This document shows, piece after piece, positions 31,935 to 39,857 of a stretch of DNA of 64,000 nt. The stretch spans positions 24,763 to 88,762 of the forward strand of contig NZ_JASBRN010000026.1 of NCBI RefSeq assembly GCF_030149505.1. Reading direction: 5' to 3'. This stretch comes from Nocardioides sp. Lineage in GTDB: Bacteria > Actinomycetota > Actinomycetes > Propionibacteriales > Nocardioidaceae. Each line of letters opens with the position of its first letter. Within the stretch, counting starts at the first letter, position 1. Under the pieces are notes generated by a model that saw nothing but the letters and a program-made list of their open reading frames with translations, had not been told where the DNA came from and ran no database searches. The position numbers were made by a program, and so were the translations under genes.

Positions 31935-33146
31935 TCAGTGGCCCCGCACGGGCTGCACGGGGAGCGAAGCAAAGCCACGGATCGGCCCTGACTGCAGCCG
32001 CTCCGCGGCACCCAGGTCGACCTCCCAGTCGCGGTGTCGCGTCACCAGGGCGGTGAGTGCTACGCGTGCCTCGAGCCGTGCAAGTGAGGCCCCGAGGCAG
32101 AAGTGGACACCGTGTCCCAGTGCCAGCTGCCGCTCGGTGCTGCGATAGATGTCGAACTTGTCAGCCTCGGGGAACACCCGATCGTCTCGATTGGCCGAGC
32201 CGTACAGGAGCAGTACGACGTCTCCCGCAGCGATCGCCTGGTCGTGCACGACCGTGGGTCGCGTGATCGTCCGTGACAGCCCTTGCACCGGCGAGTCGAA
32301 GCGCAGGAGCTCCTCGACGGCACGCGGCATCAGGTCTGGTGCATCCGCAAGCTCATGGCGCGCACCATGCTCGGCCGAGAGCACGACAAGACTGTTGGTC
32401 AGGAGGTTGGTCGTCGTCTCGTGCCCAGCCACAAGCAGGAGCAGGCAGAAGCCCAGCAGCTCGTCCTGGGTCAGGCGCTGGCCGTCGACCTCGGCACCGA
32501 CCAGGGCGCTCATCAGGTCGTCACACGGTCGCGCCTGCCGTTCGGCGAGGAAGGAGCGGAAATAGTCGTAGAGGGAGGCGGCAGCCTCGAGTGCGCCACC
32601 CCCCCGACCGTCGTGGGGTGAGGATTGGACGAGCTGGGTCGACCACCGGCGGAAGCTGTCACGGTCCTCTCGCGGAACACCGAGCAGGTCAGCGATGACG
32701 ATCGCCGGCAGCGGGCCGGCGAAGGCTGCCACGGCATCCCACGTCGGGTGATCGTCAGCGGCGTCGAGCAGGTCCTGCACGAGGTCGTTGACACTGGGCT
32801 CGAGCGAAGCGATGCGGCGCGGGGTGAAGGCTCGGCTGACGATGCGGCGCAACGCCGTGTGCCGAGGCGGGTCCGTCATGATGAGCATGGGCAGGAAGAG
32901 GTCGGCCATGTCAGGCGCCCCTGCCGTGGGGAAGACTCCCGACGCCGAGGAGTAGGTCAGCGGGTCCTGGAGCGCGGCCGCGACGTCGTCGTACCTGCTG
33001 AGGACCCAGCACCCGGACTTCTCGCACCAATAGAGGGGGAACTCCTCCCGCAGAGCCCGGTAGATCGGGTACGGGTCGGCTATCACGGCCGGGTCGAAGG
33101 GGTCGTAGTCGACCGACGTCCTGCCCACGGGACACGTCCTCGTCAT
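31935..33146 (-). CDS. Cytochrome P450
   Basis: A 403-residue soluble bacterial P450 monooxygenase. The I-helix oxygen-binding motif is AGHETTTN, the K-helix ExxR is EELLR, and the heme-binding loop is LGHGVHFCLGASLAR with the thiolate ligand at Cys350. Early blocks DPYPIYRALREE and MTDPPRHTALRRIVSRAFTPRR are typical. No redox partner is adjacent. The ferredoxin/reductase pair at 59-62 kb could serve it. ATG 33146 follows GGGAG. An ATG at 33176 is less well placed. It is divergent from a TetR gene that probably controls it. Substrate unknown. Confidence 0.92.
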   Translation of the reverse strand: MTRTCPVGRTSVDYDPFDPAVIADPYPIYRALREEFPLYWCEKSGCWVLSRYDDVAAALQDPLTYSSASGVFPTAGAPDMADLFLPMLIMTDPPRHTALRRIVSRAFTPRRIASLEPSVNDLVQDLLDAADDHPTWDAVAAFAGPLPAIVIADLLGVPREDRDSFRRWSTQLVQSSPHDGRGGGALEAAASLYDYFRSFLAERQARPCDDLMSALVGAEVDGQRLTQDELLGFCLLLLVAGHETTTNLLTNSLVVLSAEHGARHELADAPDLMPRAVEELLRFDSPVQGLSRTITRPTVVHDQAIAAGDVVLLLYGSANRDDRVFPEADKFDIYRSTERQLALGHGVHFCLGASLARLEARVALTALVTRHRDWEVDLGAAERLQSGPIRGFASLPVQPVRGH

Positions 33147-33268
33147 CGTTGCTCCCTGGAGCAAGTTGGACACCATATTTGGACTTTGAGTACAACATAG
33201 GATGGGTCCCGCCGTCGATCCTCACGCCGGCAGGGGATGCCACCGAACACCGCCCGCAGGGAGCGCCC

Positions 33269-33946
33269 ATGGCCAGGAAGCTGCCGTCGAAGATCGCGAG
33301 CCAGCTGTATGCTGCGGCGGAGCTGATCGCGGAGCGCGGACTCGAGGCGACGCGCATGGACGACATCTCCGAGGCCACGGGCATCCCCAAGGCGACCTTG
33401 TACTACCACCTGGAGGGCAAGAACGCCGTCCTCGAGTTCTTGCTGGCCGACCTGCTCGATCTCATCGGCGGTGCCGTTGCCGTAGCTGCGTCGGGCGGTG
33501 GCACCGCATCGGAGCGGCTCCGCGCCGCGATCTCCGCACAGATCTCGGTCATGCTCGAGCACCCGCACCTGTGTCAGGCCCTCGTGGGCGACCTGGGTCG
33601 CGCCACTCGCCTGCCGGACCTGGCTCTCGCACTCGAAGCCGCTTTCCTCAGTCCCATCCAGCACCTCCTCGAGCAAGGCGTGTCCGACGGCTCACTACGT
33701 CCGGTCGACGACCCAGCCACGGCAGCATCGAGCATCTTCGGGGCGGTCACCATGACCGGCTTGAGCGTCACGGCCAGCGGCCATCGGGTGCGTGCCGCCT
33801 CGGATGCGGCATCGCTGTCGGAGTGGGTCTACCGATTGCTGGCGGAAGGAGTCGTTACCAACCCTGGGGTTGACGCAGGCTCGATCGCGTCGAGGCATCT
33901 CGGCTCGACGTCACCAGACCCAGGTACCGCAGCCCCACCTCCGTGA
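33269..33946 (+). CDS. TetR family regulator (divergent from P450)
   Basis: A 225-residue TetR protein. The N-terminal helix-turn-helix spans about residues 8-55 (LYAAAELIAERGLEATRMDD then ATGIPKATLYYHLEGKNAVL). The C-terminal ligand domain has the TetR_C layout seen in regulators of lipid metabolism. ATG 33269 has AGGGAG six bases upstream. It is divergent from the P450 and likely controls it through the 122-base region between them, where TTGGAC occurs twice (33166 and 33179). Its last 92 bases overlap the 3' end of the next, opposite TetR gene. Confidence 0.9.
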   Translation: MARKLPSKIASQLYAAAELIAERGLEATRMDDISEATGIPKATLYYHLEGKNAVLEFLLADLLDLIGGAVAVAASGGGTASERLRAAISAQISVMLEHPHLCQALVGDLGRATRLPDLALALEAAFLSPIQHLLEQGVSDGSLRPVDDPATAASSIFGAVTMTGLSVTASGHRVRAASDAASLSEWVYRLLAEGVVTNPGVDAGSIASRHLGSTSPDPGTAAPPP

Positions 33947-34511
33947 TCTTCTGCGCCGTCTGGCCCCTGGACATGGTGGGCAGTGCGAGGTGGCTGACCG
34001 TGAGCCGGACCAACGCGTCAGCAATGTCTGCGACCTCGTCGCCGTCGACACCGGAGACGTGAACCGAGAGCCAGTTCGCCAGGGACACCGAAGCGAGCTC
34101 GAGGAGCTGGGCGGAGGTCGTGAGGAGAGGCAGGATCCCCGTCGAGGCACCTGCCTCGTCATCTCGGCTCGGGATCAAGACGGATCGCAACAAGGGACTC
34201 CTCTCGGCCTCGTCCAGGACGTACGCGACAGACGCCCCCAACGCAGCCGCAGGGTCGGTCCCCTGGAGGGCTAGGACACCGTCGATGCCTGCGATGAAGC
34301 GCGACGCCTCCCTCAGTACGACAGCCTCGCCCAACCCAGGCTTGTCACCGAACTCCTTGTAGAGCAGAGCGCGCGAGATGCCGACCTGTTCGGCGACCTC
34401 ACCCATGCGCACACGATCCCATCCCCGTTCCGCGATGAGGTCGTGAGCTACCTCGAGCACCTCCTCGCGCACACGGGCCCTGTAGCGCTGACGCATTGGC
34501 GAGGCGGACAC
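33855..34511 (-). CDS. TetR family regulator (divergent from BtrH-like gene)
   Basis: A 218-residue TetR protein with an N-terminal DNA-binding domain (VLEVAHDLIAERGWDRVRMGE, VAEQVGISRALLYKEFGDKPGL). The C-terminal half is of the type with a LLTTSAQLLELASVSLANWL helix. The start is GTG 34511, supported by a leaderless -10 TATTCT six bases upstream. ATG 34496 is also possible. It is divergent from the BtrH-like/transglutaminase pair and likely represses it. A palindrome CGACAATGTCG sits right next to its own -10. The 3' end overlaps the convergent TetR gene by 92 bases. Confidence 0.9.
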   Translation of the reverse strand: MSASPMRQRYRARVREEVLEVAHDLIAERGWDRVRMGEVAEQVGISRALLYKEFGDKPGLGEAVVLREASRFIAGIDGVLALQGTDPAAALGASVAYVLDEAERSPLLRSVLIPSRDDEAGASTGILPLLTTSAQLLELASVSLANWLSVHVSGVDGDEVADIADALVRLTVSHLALPTMSRGQTAQKITEVGLRYLGLVTSSRDASTRSSLRQPQGW

Positions 34512-34517
34512 CGAGAC

Positions 34518-34535
34518 AGAATAGCGACAATGTCG
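34518..34535 (-). promoter_or_regulatory. Leaderless -10 TATTCT with adjacent palindrome CGACAATGTCG
   Basis: TATTCT (34523-34518 on the minus strand) precedes the GTG at 34511 by six bases. The 11-base palindrome CGACAATGTCG (34525-34535) starts one base further upstream, a good place for autoregulation by the TetR protein. Confidence 0.5.
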
Positions 34536-34635
34536 GATCGAGGATCTCTGTCACTGCACGCAGCCCATGACAAAGCTTGTGCCAATGCCTACGATCTGGA
34601 CAATTGAGCCCTACTGTCTACCGGGAAGCGCCAAC

Positions 34636-35712
34636 GTGGTCCTGACAAGCAACATCTCCATGCTCGACTACCCTCACCGCCGCGGCGGGCACTGCGGCTC
34701 GGGCGCTATGCGTGACCTCCTCGAGTGGGCCGGCCTCGGCTGGGATGGCCCACCGGACGAAGGCCTGGTCTTCGCGCTCAGCGGCTCCCTGGACCTCTCC
34801 TACGTCAGGGACACGACACTGATGCCTCCGGTCTACCTGGTCGGTCGCGGCGGCGATCTCGAGACCGACCTGCCCCGCCGACTCGGAGCTCGGGTCTCGG
34901 TGCACGCCACCGACGACGCGCACGACGGATGGGCCTTGGTGCGCGAGGCCATCGATGACGGCCGCCCCGCACTGGTGTGGGCGGACATCGCCGAACTTCC
35001 CTACCTGCGGGTTCGCCTCCAGATGAGTCGCCACGACATCGTGGTGATCGGCTACGACGACGAGCGGCGAGTGGCGCACGTGGTGGACAACGACCGCGAC
35101 GACGTCCAGCTAGTGCCGTACGAGGCTCTTGCGCGGGCGCGCGCATCCCAGGGGTTTCCCGTCCCCACGCGCCACACCTACTTCGACATCACCTGGCCCG
35201 ACCGTCTCCCCGACCTTGCGTCGGCAGCCGCCGAAGCCTTCTCCCAGTCGGCCGCCGCGATGTCCTCCTCGACCGGCCCCTCGATCGTCAGCGACCGCCC
35301 GTCCGCCGTCGGATCCACCGGACTGGCCGCTGTGGATCTCTTCGCCGAGGACATCGCCGGATGGTCGGAGGTCTTCGACGACGACGTCCTCGACCTGGTC
35401 CTTCATGGCCTGAGCGCATTCATCGAGAAGGCCGGTACGGGTGGCGGGCTCTTTCGTCGACTACTCTCCGCCGGCGCCGCCGACGTAGCACGCCTCACCG
35501 GGGACTTGCGAGCCCACGAGGTCGCTACCGCCGCTCATCGCAGCGCCGAGAGGTGGTCGCTCGTGGCGTCGCTGGCGCGCCAGGAGGGCACGGCACAAAG
35601 CCGGCTCGACGCGGCTGCCTCTGCGGCTGCCACTCTGCCTGAGCTGGAGCGAGAGCTCGTCAGCGCTCTCGAGGCCGCCGGCACCTCGACTGAACACCGG
35701 TCTGGCTCATGA
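34636..35712 (+). CDS. BtrH N-terminal domain protein (DUF4872-like C-terminus)
   Basis: A protein of about 358 residues. The N-terminal half matches the BtrH N-terminal domain, named for the butirosin acyltransferase. It begins LDYPHRRGGHCGSGAMRDLL, where Cys20 would be the nucleophile of a papain/C39-like fold, with a His in MSRHDIVVIGYDDE and acidic residues in HVVDNDRDD. The C-terminal half is helical and Ala-rich with no clear motif. In butirosin synthesis BtrH moves an acyl group from a carrier protein to an amine. No carrier or antibiotic gene is here. Start uncertain: GTG 34636 (after GGGAAG), ATG 34567 or ATG 34663. The 3' end overlaps the next gene (ATGA). Confidence 0.75.
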   Translation: MVLTSNISMLDYPHRRGGHCGSGAMRDLLEWAGLGWDGPPDEGLVFALSGSLDLSYVRDTTLMPPVYLVGRGGDLETDLPRRLGARVSVHATDDAHDGWALVREAIDDGRPALVWADIAELPYLRVRLQMSRHDIVVIGYDDERRVAHVVDNDRDDVQLVPYEALARARASQGFPVPTRHTYFDITWPDRLPDLASAAAEAFSQSAAAMSSSTGPSIVSDRPSAVGSTGLAAVDLFAEDIAGWSEVFDDDVLDLVLHGLSAFIEKAGTGGGLFRRLLSAGAADVARLTGDLRAHEVATAAHRSAERWSLVASLARQEGTAQSRLDAAASAAATLPELERELVSALEAAGTSTEHRSGS

Positions 35713-36383
35713 GCGGCGACGCACCGCACGTGGACGAAGCGCTCGCTCCGGGTCACTTCGTGGACAGCGATCACGCGGACGTACGTGCCTTCACGGAGAC
35801 GGTCCTCGGAGGGGCGCAGGATCCTCACGAGCGCATCCGCCTGCTGTTCGCTGCGGTCCGGGACCACCTGCGCTACGACCCCTACAGCGTGACCGCAGAT
35901 CCCGCCGACTACCGAGCCAGTGCGATTCTGGCCGGCGGACCAACCTGGTGCGTACCGAAGGCGGTTCTCCTCACGGCGTGCTTGCGCGCCGCCGGCATCC
36001 CCGCGATGTTGGGCTTCTCGGACGTGCGCAACCACCTCAACAGCGCGTCCCTCCTGGAGCTGATGGGGACTGATCTCTTCGTCTTCCACGGCTGGACCGC
36101 GACCCACGTCGACGGCGAGTGGCGCAAGGGGTCCCCGGCGTTCAACGCCGAGCTGTGTCGTCGCTTCGGGGTGGCACCCCTGGACTTCGACGGCACCCAG
36201 GATGCCCTGCTCCACGCCGCCGACGGCGAGGGACGCCGCCACATGGAGTACGTCCGCGAGCGGGGCACGTACCTCGATCTGCCCTTCGACACCGTGATGA
36301 CGACACTCGTGGAGACCTACGGCCCTGCCATGATGCGCCCGCACCGCGGCAAAGCCCCCGAGGATCCGGCGTTCCGTCCGTAA
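35709..36383 (+). CDS. Transglutaminase-like protein
   Basis: A 224-residue protein with a transglutaminase/protease-like core. The nucleophile region is GGPTWCVPKAVLLTACLRAAGIPA (Cys81) and the His region is FHGWTATHVDGEW (His127). The triad Asp, usually in a DPT-like turn, is not evident: the sequence there reads KGSPAFN. This could mean the enzyme works as a Cys-His dyad or with another acid. The start overlaps the BtrH-like stop as ATGA, so the two are made together. Both carry cysteine-centred hydrolase/acyltransferase folds. The substrate is unknown. No signal peptide. Confidence 0.85.
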   Translation: MSGDAPHVDEALAPGHFVDSDHADVRAFTETVLGGAQDPHERIRLLFAAVRDHLRYDPYSVTADPADYRASAILAGGPTWCVPKAVLLTACLRAAGIPAMLGFSDVRNHLNSASLLELMGTDLFVFHGWTATHVDGEWRKGSPAFNAELCRRFGVAPLDFDGTQDALLHAADGEGRRHMEYVRERGTYLDLPFDTVMTTLVETYGPAMMRPHRGKAPEDPAFRP

Positions 36384-36407
36384 AGACGGGGTGGCGCACC
36401 GGCACGG

Positions 36408-37115
36408 TCAATGAGACCGAGCCGGCTCACCGCTGAGCTCTCGCACCATGGAGGCGAGCGCCTCCTCGAGCCGACCGAGGCCGATCTGTACGGCGCTGAC
36501 CGGATCCCGCTGCCTGAGGTCATCGAGGCGAATGGGTTCACCGACGGCGATCACGACGCGGGTCCGGCGACCGAGGTGAAGTCTGCGGCTGTAGGCCGGC
36601 AGGATCGCCTGCGCTCCCCACTGCGCCACGGGCACAAGCGGGACCGAAGCCTCCAGGGCGATCCTGACCGCACCGGACTTCATCGACATGGGCATCCCGT
36701 CCGGACGCCGCGTGATGGACCCTTCGGGGTAGACAAGGAGCAAACGGCCCTCTCGGGCTGCTCTCACCGCGTCGCCGTACGCTCCCTGCCCTGCGTCGCG
36801 GTCGACCTCCACATGCCCGGCGGCACGGAACCACCACCCGACGATCGGCACTCGGAAGAGCGCATTCTTGGCTAAGAAGCGCGGTACGCGGCCGTGCGCC
36901 AACAGCATTTCTGCAACGAGCAGCGGATCGATGTGCGAGACATGGTTGGCCGCCATCACGGCGCCGCCGGATCGGGGGATGCGATCAGCGCGACGCCAGT
37001 CCGCCTGACGCAAGGCGACGAGCGCTGGCTTGCAGACGATGAGGGCGAGCCACCAGGCGCCACCGAACTTCTCGCGCCTCGCGAAGCGACTTGACAAGGC
37101 AGACCGTGAACCCAT
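36408..37115 (-). CDS. 1-acyl-glycerol-3-phosphate acyltransferase family protein (PlsC-like)
   Basis: A 235-residue acyltransferase of the PlsC family. The H-x4-D motif is ANHVSHIDPLL, the second is VYPEGSIT with Ser in place of the usual Thr, and the F-x-R-type GHVEVDRDAG block is present. It is expected to transfer acyl chains to lysophosphatidate or a related acceptor at the inner membrane face. ATG 37115 is supported by a leaderless -10 TACCGT seven bases upstream. An ATG at 37133 precedes that element. Convergent with the transglutaminase-like gene and divergent from the PaaI-type thioesterase. Confidence 0.88.
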   Translation of the reverse strand: MGSRSALSSRFARREKFGGAWWLALIVCKPALVALRQADWRRADRIPRSGGAVMAANHVSHIDPLLVAEMLLAHGRVPRFLAKNALFRVPIVGWWFRAAGHVEVDRDAGQGAYGDAVRAAREGRLLLVYPEGSITRRPDGMPMSMKSGAVRIALEASVPLVPVAQWGAQAILPAYSRRLHLGRRTRVVIAVGEPIRLDDLRQRDPVSAVQIGLGRLEEALASMVRELSGEPARSH

Positions 37116-37122
37116 GACCCGT

Positions 37123-37128
37123 ACGGTA
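37123..37128 (-). promoter_or_regulatory. Leaderless -10 element TACCGT of the PlsC-like gene
   Basis: On the minus strand TACCGT is followed by seven bases and the ATG at 37115. Confidence 0.5.
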
Positions 37129-37212
37129 GACATTCTCGACCTCCGCGTCTGCCCCGCAACAAAGATGTCATGATGTCTATCGCACGCCGCATACCGAAAA
37201 GGATCCTTTGCC

Positions 37213-37782
37213 ATGACTGACGCATCACGTGAGGTCGACAAGACGCCACACGACGACCCGCGCGCCATGGCGGACCGATCCCGGCACCCGGGTTCGTCGC
37301 TCGACATGTGGCTCCGATCGATGGGGCGACCCGAGCCGAAGCCTGGGGGGCGACTGCCCTCGCACTCCCCTACCTGCGCGGGTTGCGGCAGGGACAATCC
37401 CGCCGGTCTCGCACTGGAGGTCGACGCGACGGAGGCCGGGGTGAGCGCCGTTCATAGGTTCGACCACCGCCAAGAGGGCGCTCCGGGCATCACCCACGGT
37501 GGCCTGGTGGCGGCAGCATTCGACGACCTCTTCGGGTTCCTGCTGTACCGCGTGGGCGAACTCGCGGTCACCAGGACCCTGACCGTGGACTACCTCCGGC
37601 CCGTACTGCTCGGCGTGGACTATCACTTCACGGCGACCGTCCGCGAGCGAGCGGGACGACGACTGCACGTGGAGGCCGCAGCGACCCAGATCGACGGACC
37701 TCAGGTGGCTGCGGCACACGCCACTTTCATCATCGTGGACGTCGAGCACTTCGCCCAGGGACGCGCCTCTCTTCCTCAGTGA
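37213..37782 (+). CDS. PaaI family thioesterase
   Basis: A 189-residue hotdog thioesterase of the PaaI type. The active-site helix is GITHGGLVAAAFDDLFG, and the strand block TVDYLRPVLLGVDYHFTATV follows. An N-terminal extension of about 50 residues includes CAGCGRDNPAGL, a Cys pair seen in many actinobacterial relatives. It should hydrolyse an acyl-CoA, possibly resetting CoA pools in the surrounding lipid pathway. ATG 37213 has AAAGGA upstream. It is convergent with a TetR gene. In the 97-base divergent region GATGTC occurs twice eight bases apart (near 37165-37178). Confidence 0.88.
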   Translation: MTDASREVDKTPHDDPRAMADRSRHPGSSLDMWLRSMGRPEPKPGGRLPSHSPTCAGCGRDNPAGLALEVDATEAGVSAVHRFDHRQEGAPGITHGGLVAAAFDDLFGFLLYRVGELAVTRTLTVDYLRPVLLGVDYHFTATVRERAGRRLHVEAAATQIDGPQVAAAHATFIIVDVEHFAQGRASLPQ

Positions 37783-37783
37783 C

Positions 37784-38464
37784 CTACTCCACGACGAACG
37801 GCGCCAGCTCGGCGTCCGGATCCAGATCGATACCGCGATCGGCGAGAGCGTCGTGCAGCAAGAGCAGGACGTGCCGCGACAGTCGCTTGGCCATCGACTC
37901 CAAGGTCTCGTCGCGCTGGTCGAGCCCCCAGATGATGGTGGCGTCGACCAGGCCCATCACCCCGACAAGGATTCCCTCGGGAAACGTGCTCGGCGCGGCG
38001 TTGGTGTAGCCACGCGCCGCCTCTGCGATCTCGTCCAGCAACCGCGAGCGCCCCATGCGGGCCCGGTGCAGGGTCCGGCTCTGCCCACGTGCCGCCAGGA
38101 AGCGGTAGAGGTGAGGATGGCCATCGGCCCAGGTGGCGCAGGCAAGGACAAGGCCTTCCACGACATGCGACGGCGTCCCACGCCGGGTCAGGTGCGGCCT
38201 CAGGCAAGAGTTGAGGTCGTGGGCAGCCAGTCGCACGACTTCCGCATCGAGGTCATCCCGACTGGAGAAGTATCGGTACACGTGCGGCCGCGGTATCCCG
38301 GCCCGCTCCGCGATCGTCGCTGTACCCGCATGTGGACCCACCTCGTCGACGACCTCGAGTGCGGCCTCAGCCACCGCCAGCCGCCGAAGGGCACGGTTGG
38401 CGTCGCCGCTCGAGGAGGACCGCCGCCGGGACGTGGAGTCCACCCATCGTCCCACCTCGACCAT
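37784..38464 (-). CDS. TetR family regulator (divergent from acyl-CoA dehydrogenase)
   Basis: A 226-residue TetR protein. After an Arg/Ser-rich tail of about 25 residues, the helix-turn-helix is at roughly 27-75 (TATIAERAGIPRPHVYRYFSSRDDL). The C-terminal ligand domain is divergent. ATG 38464 is placed by a leaderless -10 TAGGCT six bases upstream. It is divergent from the acyl-CoA dehydrogenase/WS-DGAT/GMC genes and probably represses them through the palindrome GGTACA-N3-TGTACC at 38559-38573. Confidence 0.9.
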   Translation of the reverse strand: MVEVGRWVDSTSRRRSSSSGDANRALRRLAVAEAALEVVDEVGPHAGTATIAERAGIPRPHVYRYFSSRDDLDAEVVRLAAHDLNSCLRPHLTRRGTPSHVVEGLVLACATWADGHPHLYRFLAARGQSRTLHRARMGRSRLLDEIAEAARGYTNAAPSTFPEGILVGVMGLVDATIIWGLDQRDETLESMAKRLSRHVLLLLHDALADRGIDLDPDAELAPFVVE

Positions 38465-38470
38465 GGGCGC

Positions 38471-38476
38471 AGCCTA
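38471..38476 (-). promoter_or_regulatory. Leaderless -10 element TAGGCT of the TetR gene
   Basis: On the minus strand TAGGCT is followed by six bases and the ATG at 38464. Confidence 0.55.
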
Positions 38477-38529
38477 GGCCGACGTGCGACAGAGGTCGAC
38501 CACGATGCGGACGCATGCATGGAACACCT

Positions 38530-38573
38530 TGTACCCCCAGAAAGGAGGTGGTGATATTGGTACATCCTGTACC
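38530..38573 (+). promoter_or_regulatory. Promoter and TetR-type operator of the acyl-CoA dehydrogenase operon
   Basis: TTGTAC (38530-38535) and GATATT (38553-38558) are separated by 17 bases and fit a sigma-70-like promoter. The palindrome GGTACA-TCC-TGTACC (38559-38573) directly follows the -10 and covers the predicted transcript start. The -35 itself reads TTGTACC, a further half-site. Repression by the divergent TetR protein is the simplest reading. Confidence 0.55.
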
Positions 38574-38594
38574 CAAGCACTGAGAGCCTTCGTG

Positions 38595-39737
38595 ATGACC
38601 CGACGCCCGCCCTGGATGAACGCCGACCTCGACGACCTGCGCGACCTGGCACGCACGTTCTGCGAGAAAGAGATCAAGCCGCACATCGAGACGTTCATCG
38701 CTGACAAGCATGTCGATCGGCAGCTGTGGAACCGCGCCGGCGAGGTCGGTCTGCTATGCCTGTCCATCCCCGAGGAGTACGGCGGCGGCGGCGGAACCTT
38801 CGCCCATGAGGCCATCCTCATCGAGGAGCAGGCACGAGTGGGCGACAGCTCCTGGGGCGCATCGCTCCACAACGGCATCGTGGCGCACTACCTGCTCGCC
38901 TACGGCACGGAGGAGCAGAAGCTGGAGTGGCTGCCCAAGATGGCGTCCGGCGAGGTCGTCGGAGCTATCGCCATGACCGAGCCCGGAACCGGGTCGGACC
39001 TGCAGAACATCAAGACCAAGGCGCTGCGCGAGGGCGACGAGTACGTCGTCAGCGGTTCGAAGACCTTCATCACCAACGGTTCGCAGGCCGACCTCGTGCT
39101 GACCGTCGTGAAGACCGACCCCGACGACCGCGCAGGCGGCATCTCCCTGATGCTGATCCCTACCGACACTCCGGGCTTTTCGCGAGGGCGGGTCCTGGAC
39201 AAGATCGGGATGAAGGGACAGGACACCTCCGAGCTGTTCTTCGACAACGTCCGTGTGCCGACCACCCACCTTCTGGGCTTGACGGAGGGCCAGGGTTTCG
39301 TCCAGCTCATGCAGCAGCTCCCGCAGGAACGACTCCTGGTCGCGGTGTCGAACGTCGCGGCGATGGAGTTCTGCTTGGCCGAGACGCTGACCTACGTTCG
39401 CGACCGCACAGCCTTCGGTCGACCGATCTGGGGGTTCCAGAACACGAAGTTCAAGTTGGCCGAGGTCGCAACCGAGGCCCGGGTGGCCCGCTCCTTCGTG
39501 GACGAGTGCATCCAGCTCCATGTCGGAGAGGGGCTCGACATCCCCACCGCCGCGATGGTGAAGCTGTGGTGCTCCGAACGCGCACAGCGAGTGGCCGACA
39601 CCTGCCTCCAGCTGCACGGAGGCTACGGCTACATGAACGAGTACCCCATCGCGCGCATGTGGGCCGACATGCGGGTCTCCCAGATCTACGCCGGCAGCTC
39701 CGAGATCATGAAAGAGATCATCAGCCGGTCGCTGTGA
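38595..39737 (+). CDS. Acyl-CoA dehydrogenase
   Basis: A 380-residue flavoenzyme that introduces the alpha-beta double bond into an acyl-CoA. The FAD/substrate signature AMTEPGTGSDLQNIKT, the GSKTFITNG strand, and the C-terminal LHGGYGYMNEYPIARMWADMRV are present. The loop that holds the catalytic Glu in short- and medium-chain enzymes reads QIYAGSSEI, without Glu. The base is therefore probably Glu245 in LPQERLLVA, as in the long-chain and isovaleryl-CoA type. ATG 38595 (a GTG precedes it directly) has GAGAG upstream. Leads an operon with WS/DGAT and the GMC oxidoreductase. Confidence 0.92.
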   Translation: MTRRPPWMNADLDDLRDLARTFCEKEIKPHIETFIADKHVDRQLWNRAGEVGLLCLSIPEEYGGGGGTFAHEAILIEEQARVGDSSWGASLHNGIVAHYLLAYGTEEQKLEWLPKMASGEVVGAIAMTEPGTGSDLQNIKTKALREGDEYVVSGSKTFITNGSQADLVLTVVKTDPDDRAGGISLMLIPTDTPGFSRGRVLDKIGMKGQDTSELFFDNVRVPTTHLLGLTEGQGFVQLMQQLPQERLLVAVSNVAAMEFCLAETLTYVRDRTAFGRPIWGFQNTKFKLAEVATEARVARSFVDECIQLHVGEGLDIPTAAMVKLWCSERAQRVADTCLQLHGGYGYMNEYPIARMWADMRVSQIYAGSSEIMKEIISRSL

Positions 39738-39857
39738 ACGCGGCGGGGCTCGACGTTGTGCGCCGGGCCCCGCGCGGCTCCCGAATGTGGGTCCAGAGCA
39801 CAAGACCTCGGCGCCTCGGGCGTGTCATCGTCGAGGCTCTCGAAGGACGGGAGTCAC

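Noticed and set aside
34636..36383. Aminoglycoside-type antibiotic cluster based on the BtrH domain
   Set aside because: No carrier protein, aminotransferase, glycosyltransferase or resistance gene is nearby.
38551..38583. Small leader peptide gene upstream of the acyl-CoA dehydrogenase
   Set aside because: The likely transcript starts within or after the operator at about 38565, so the candidate start codon may not be transcribed. Kept only as an observation.
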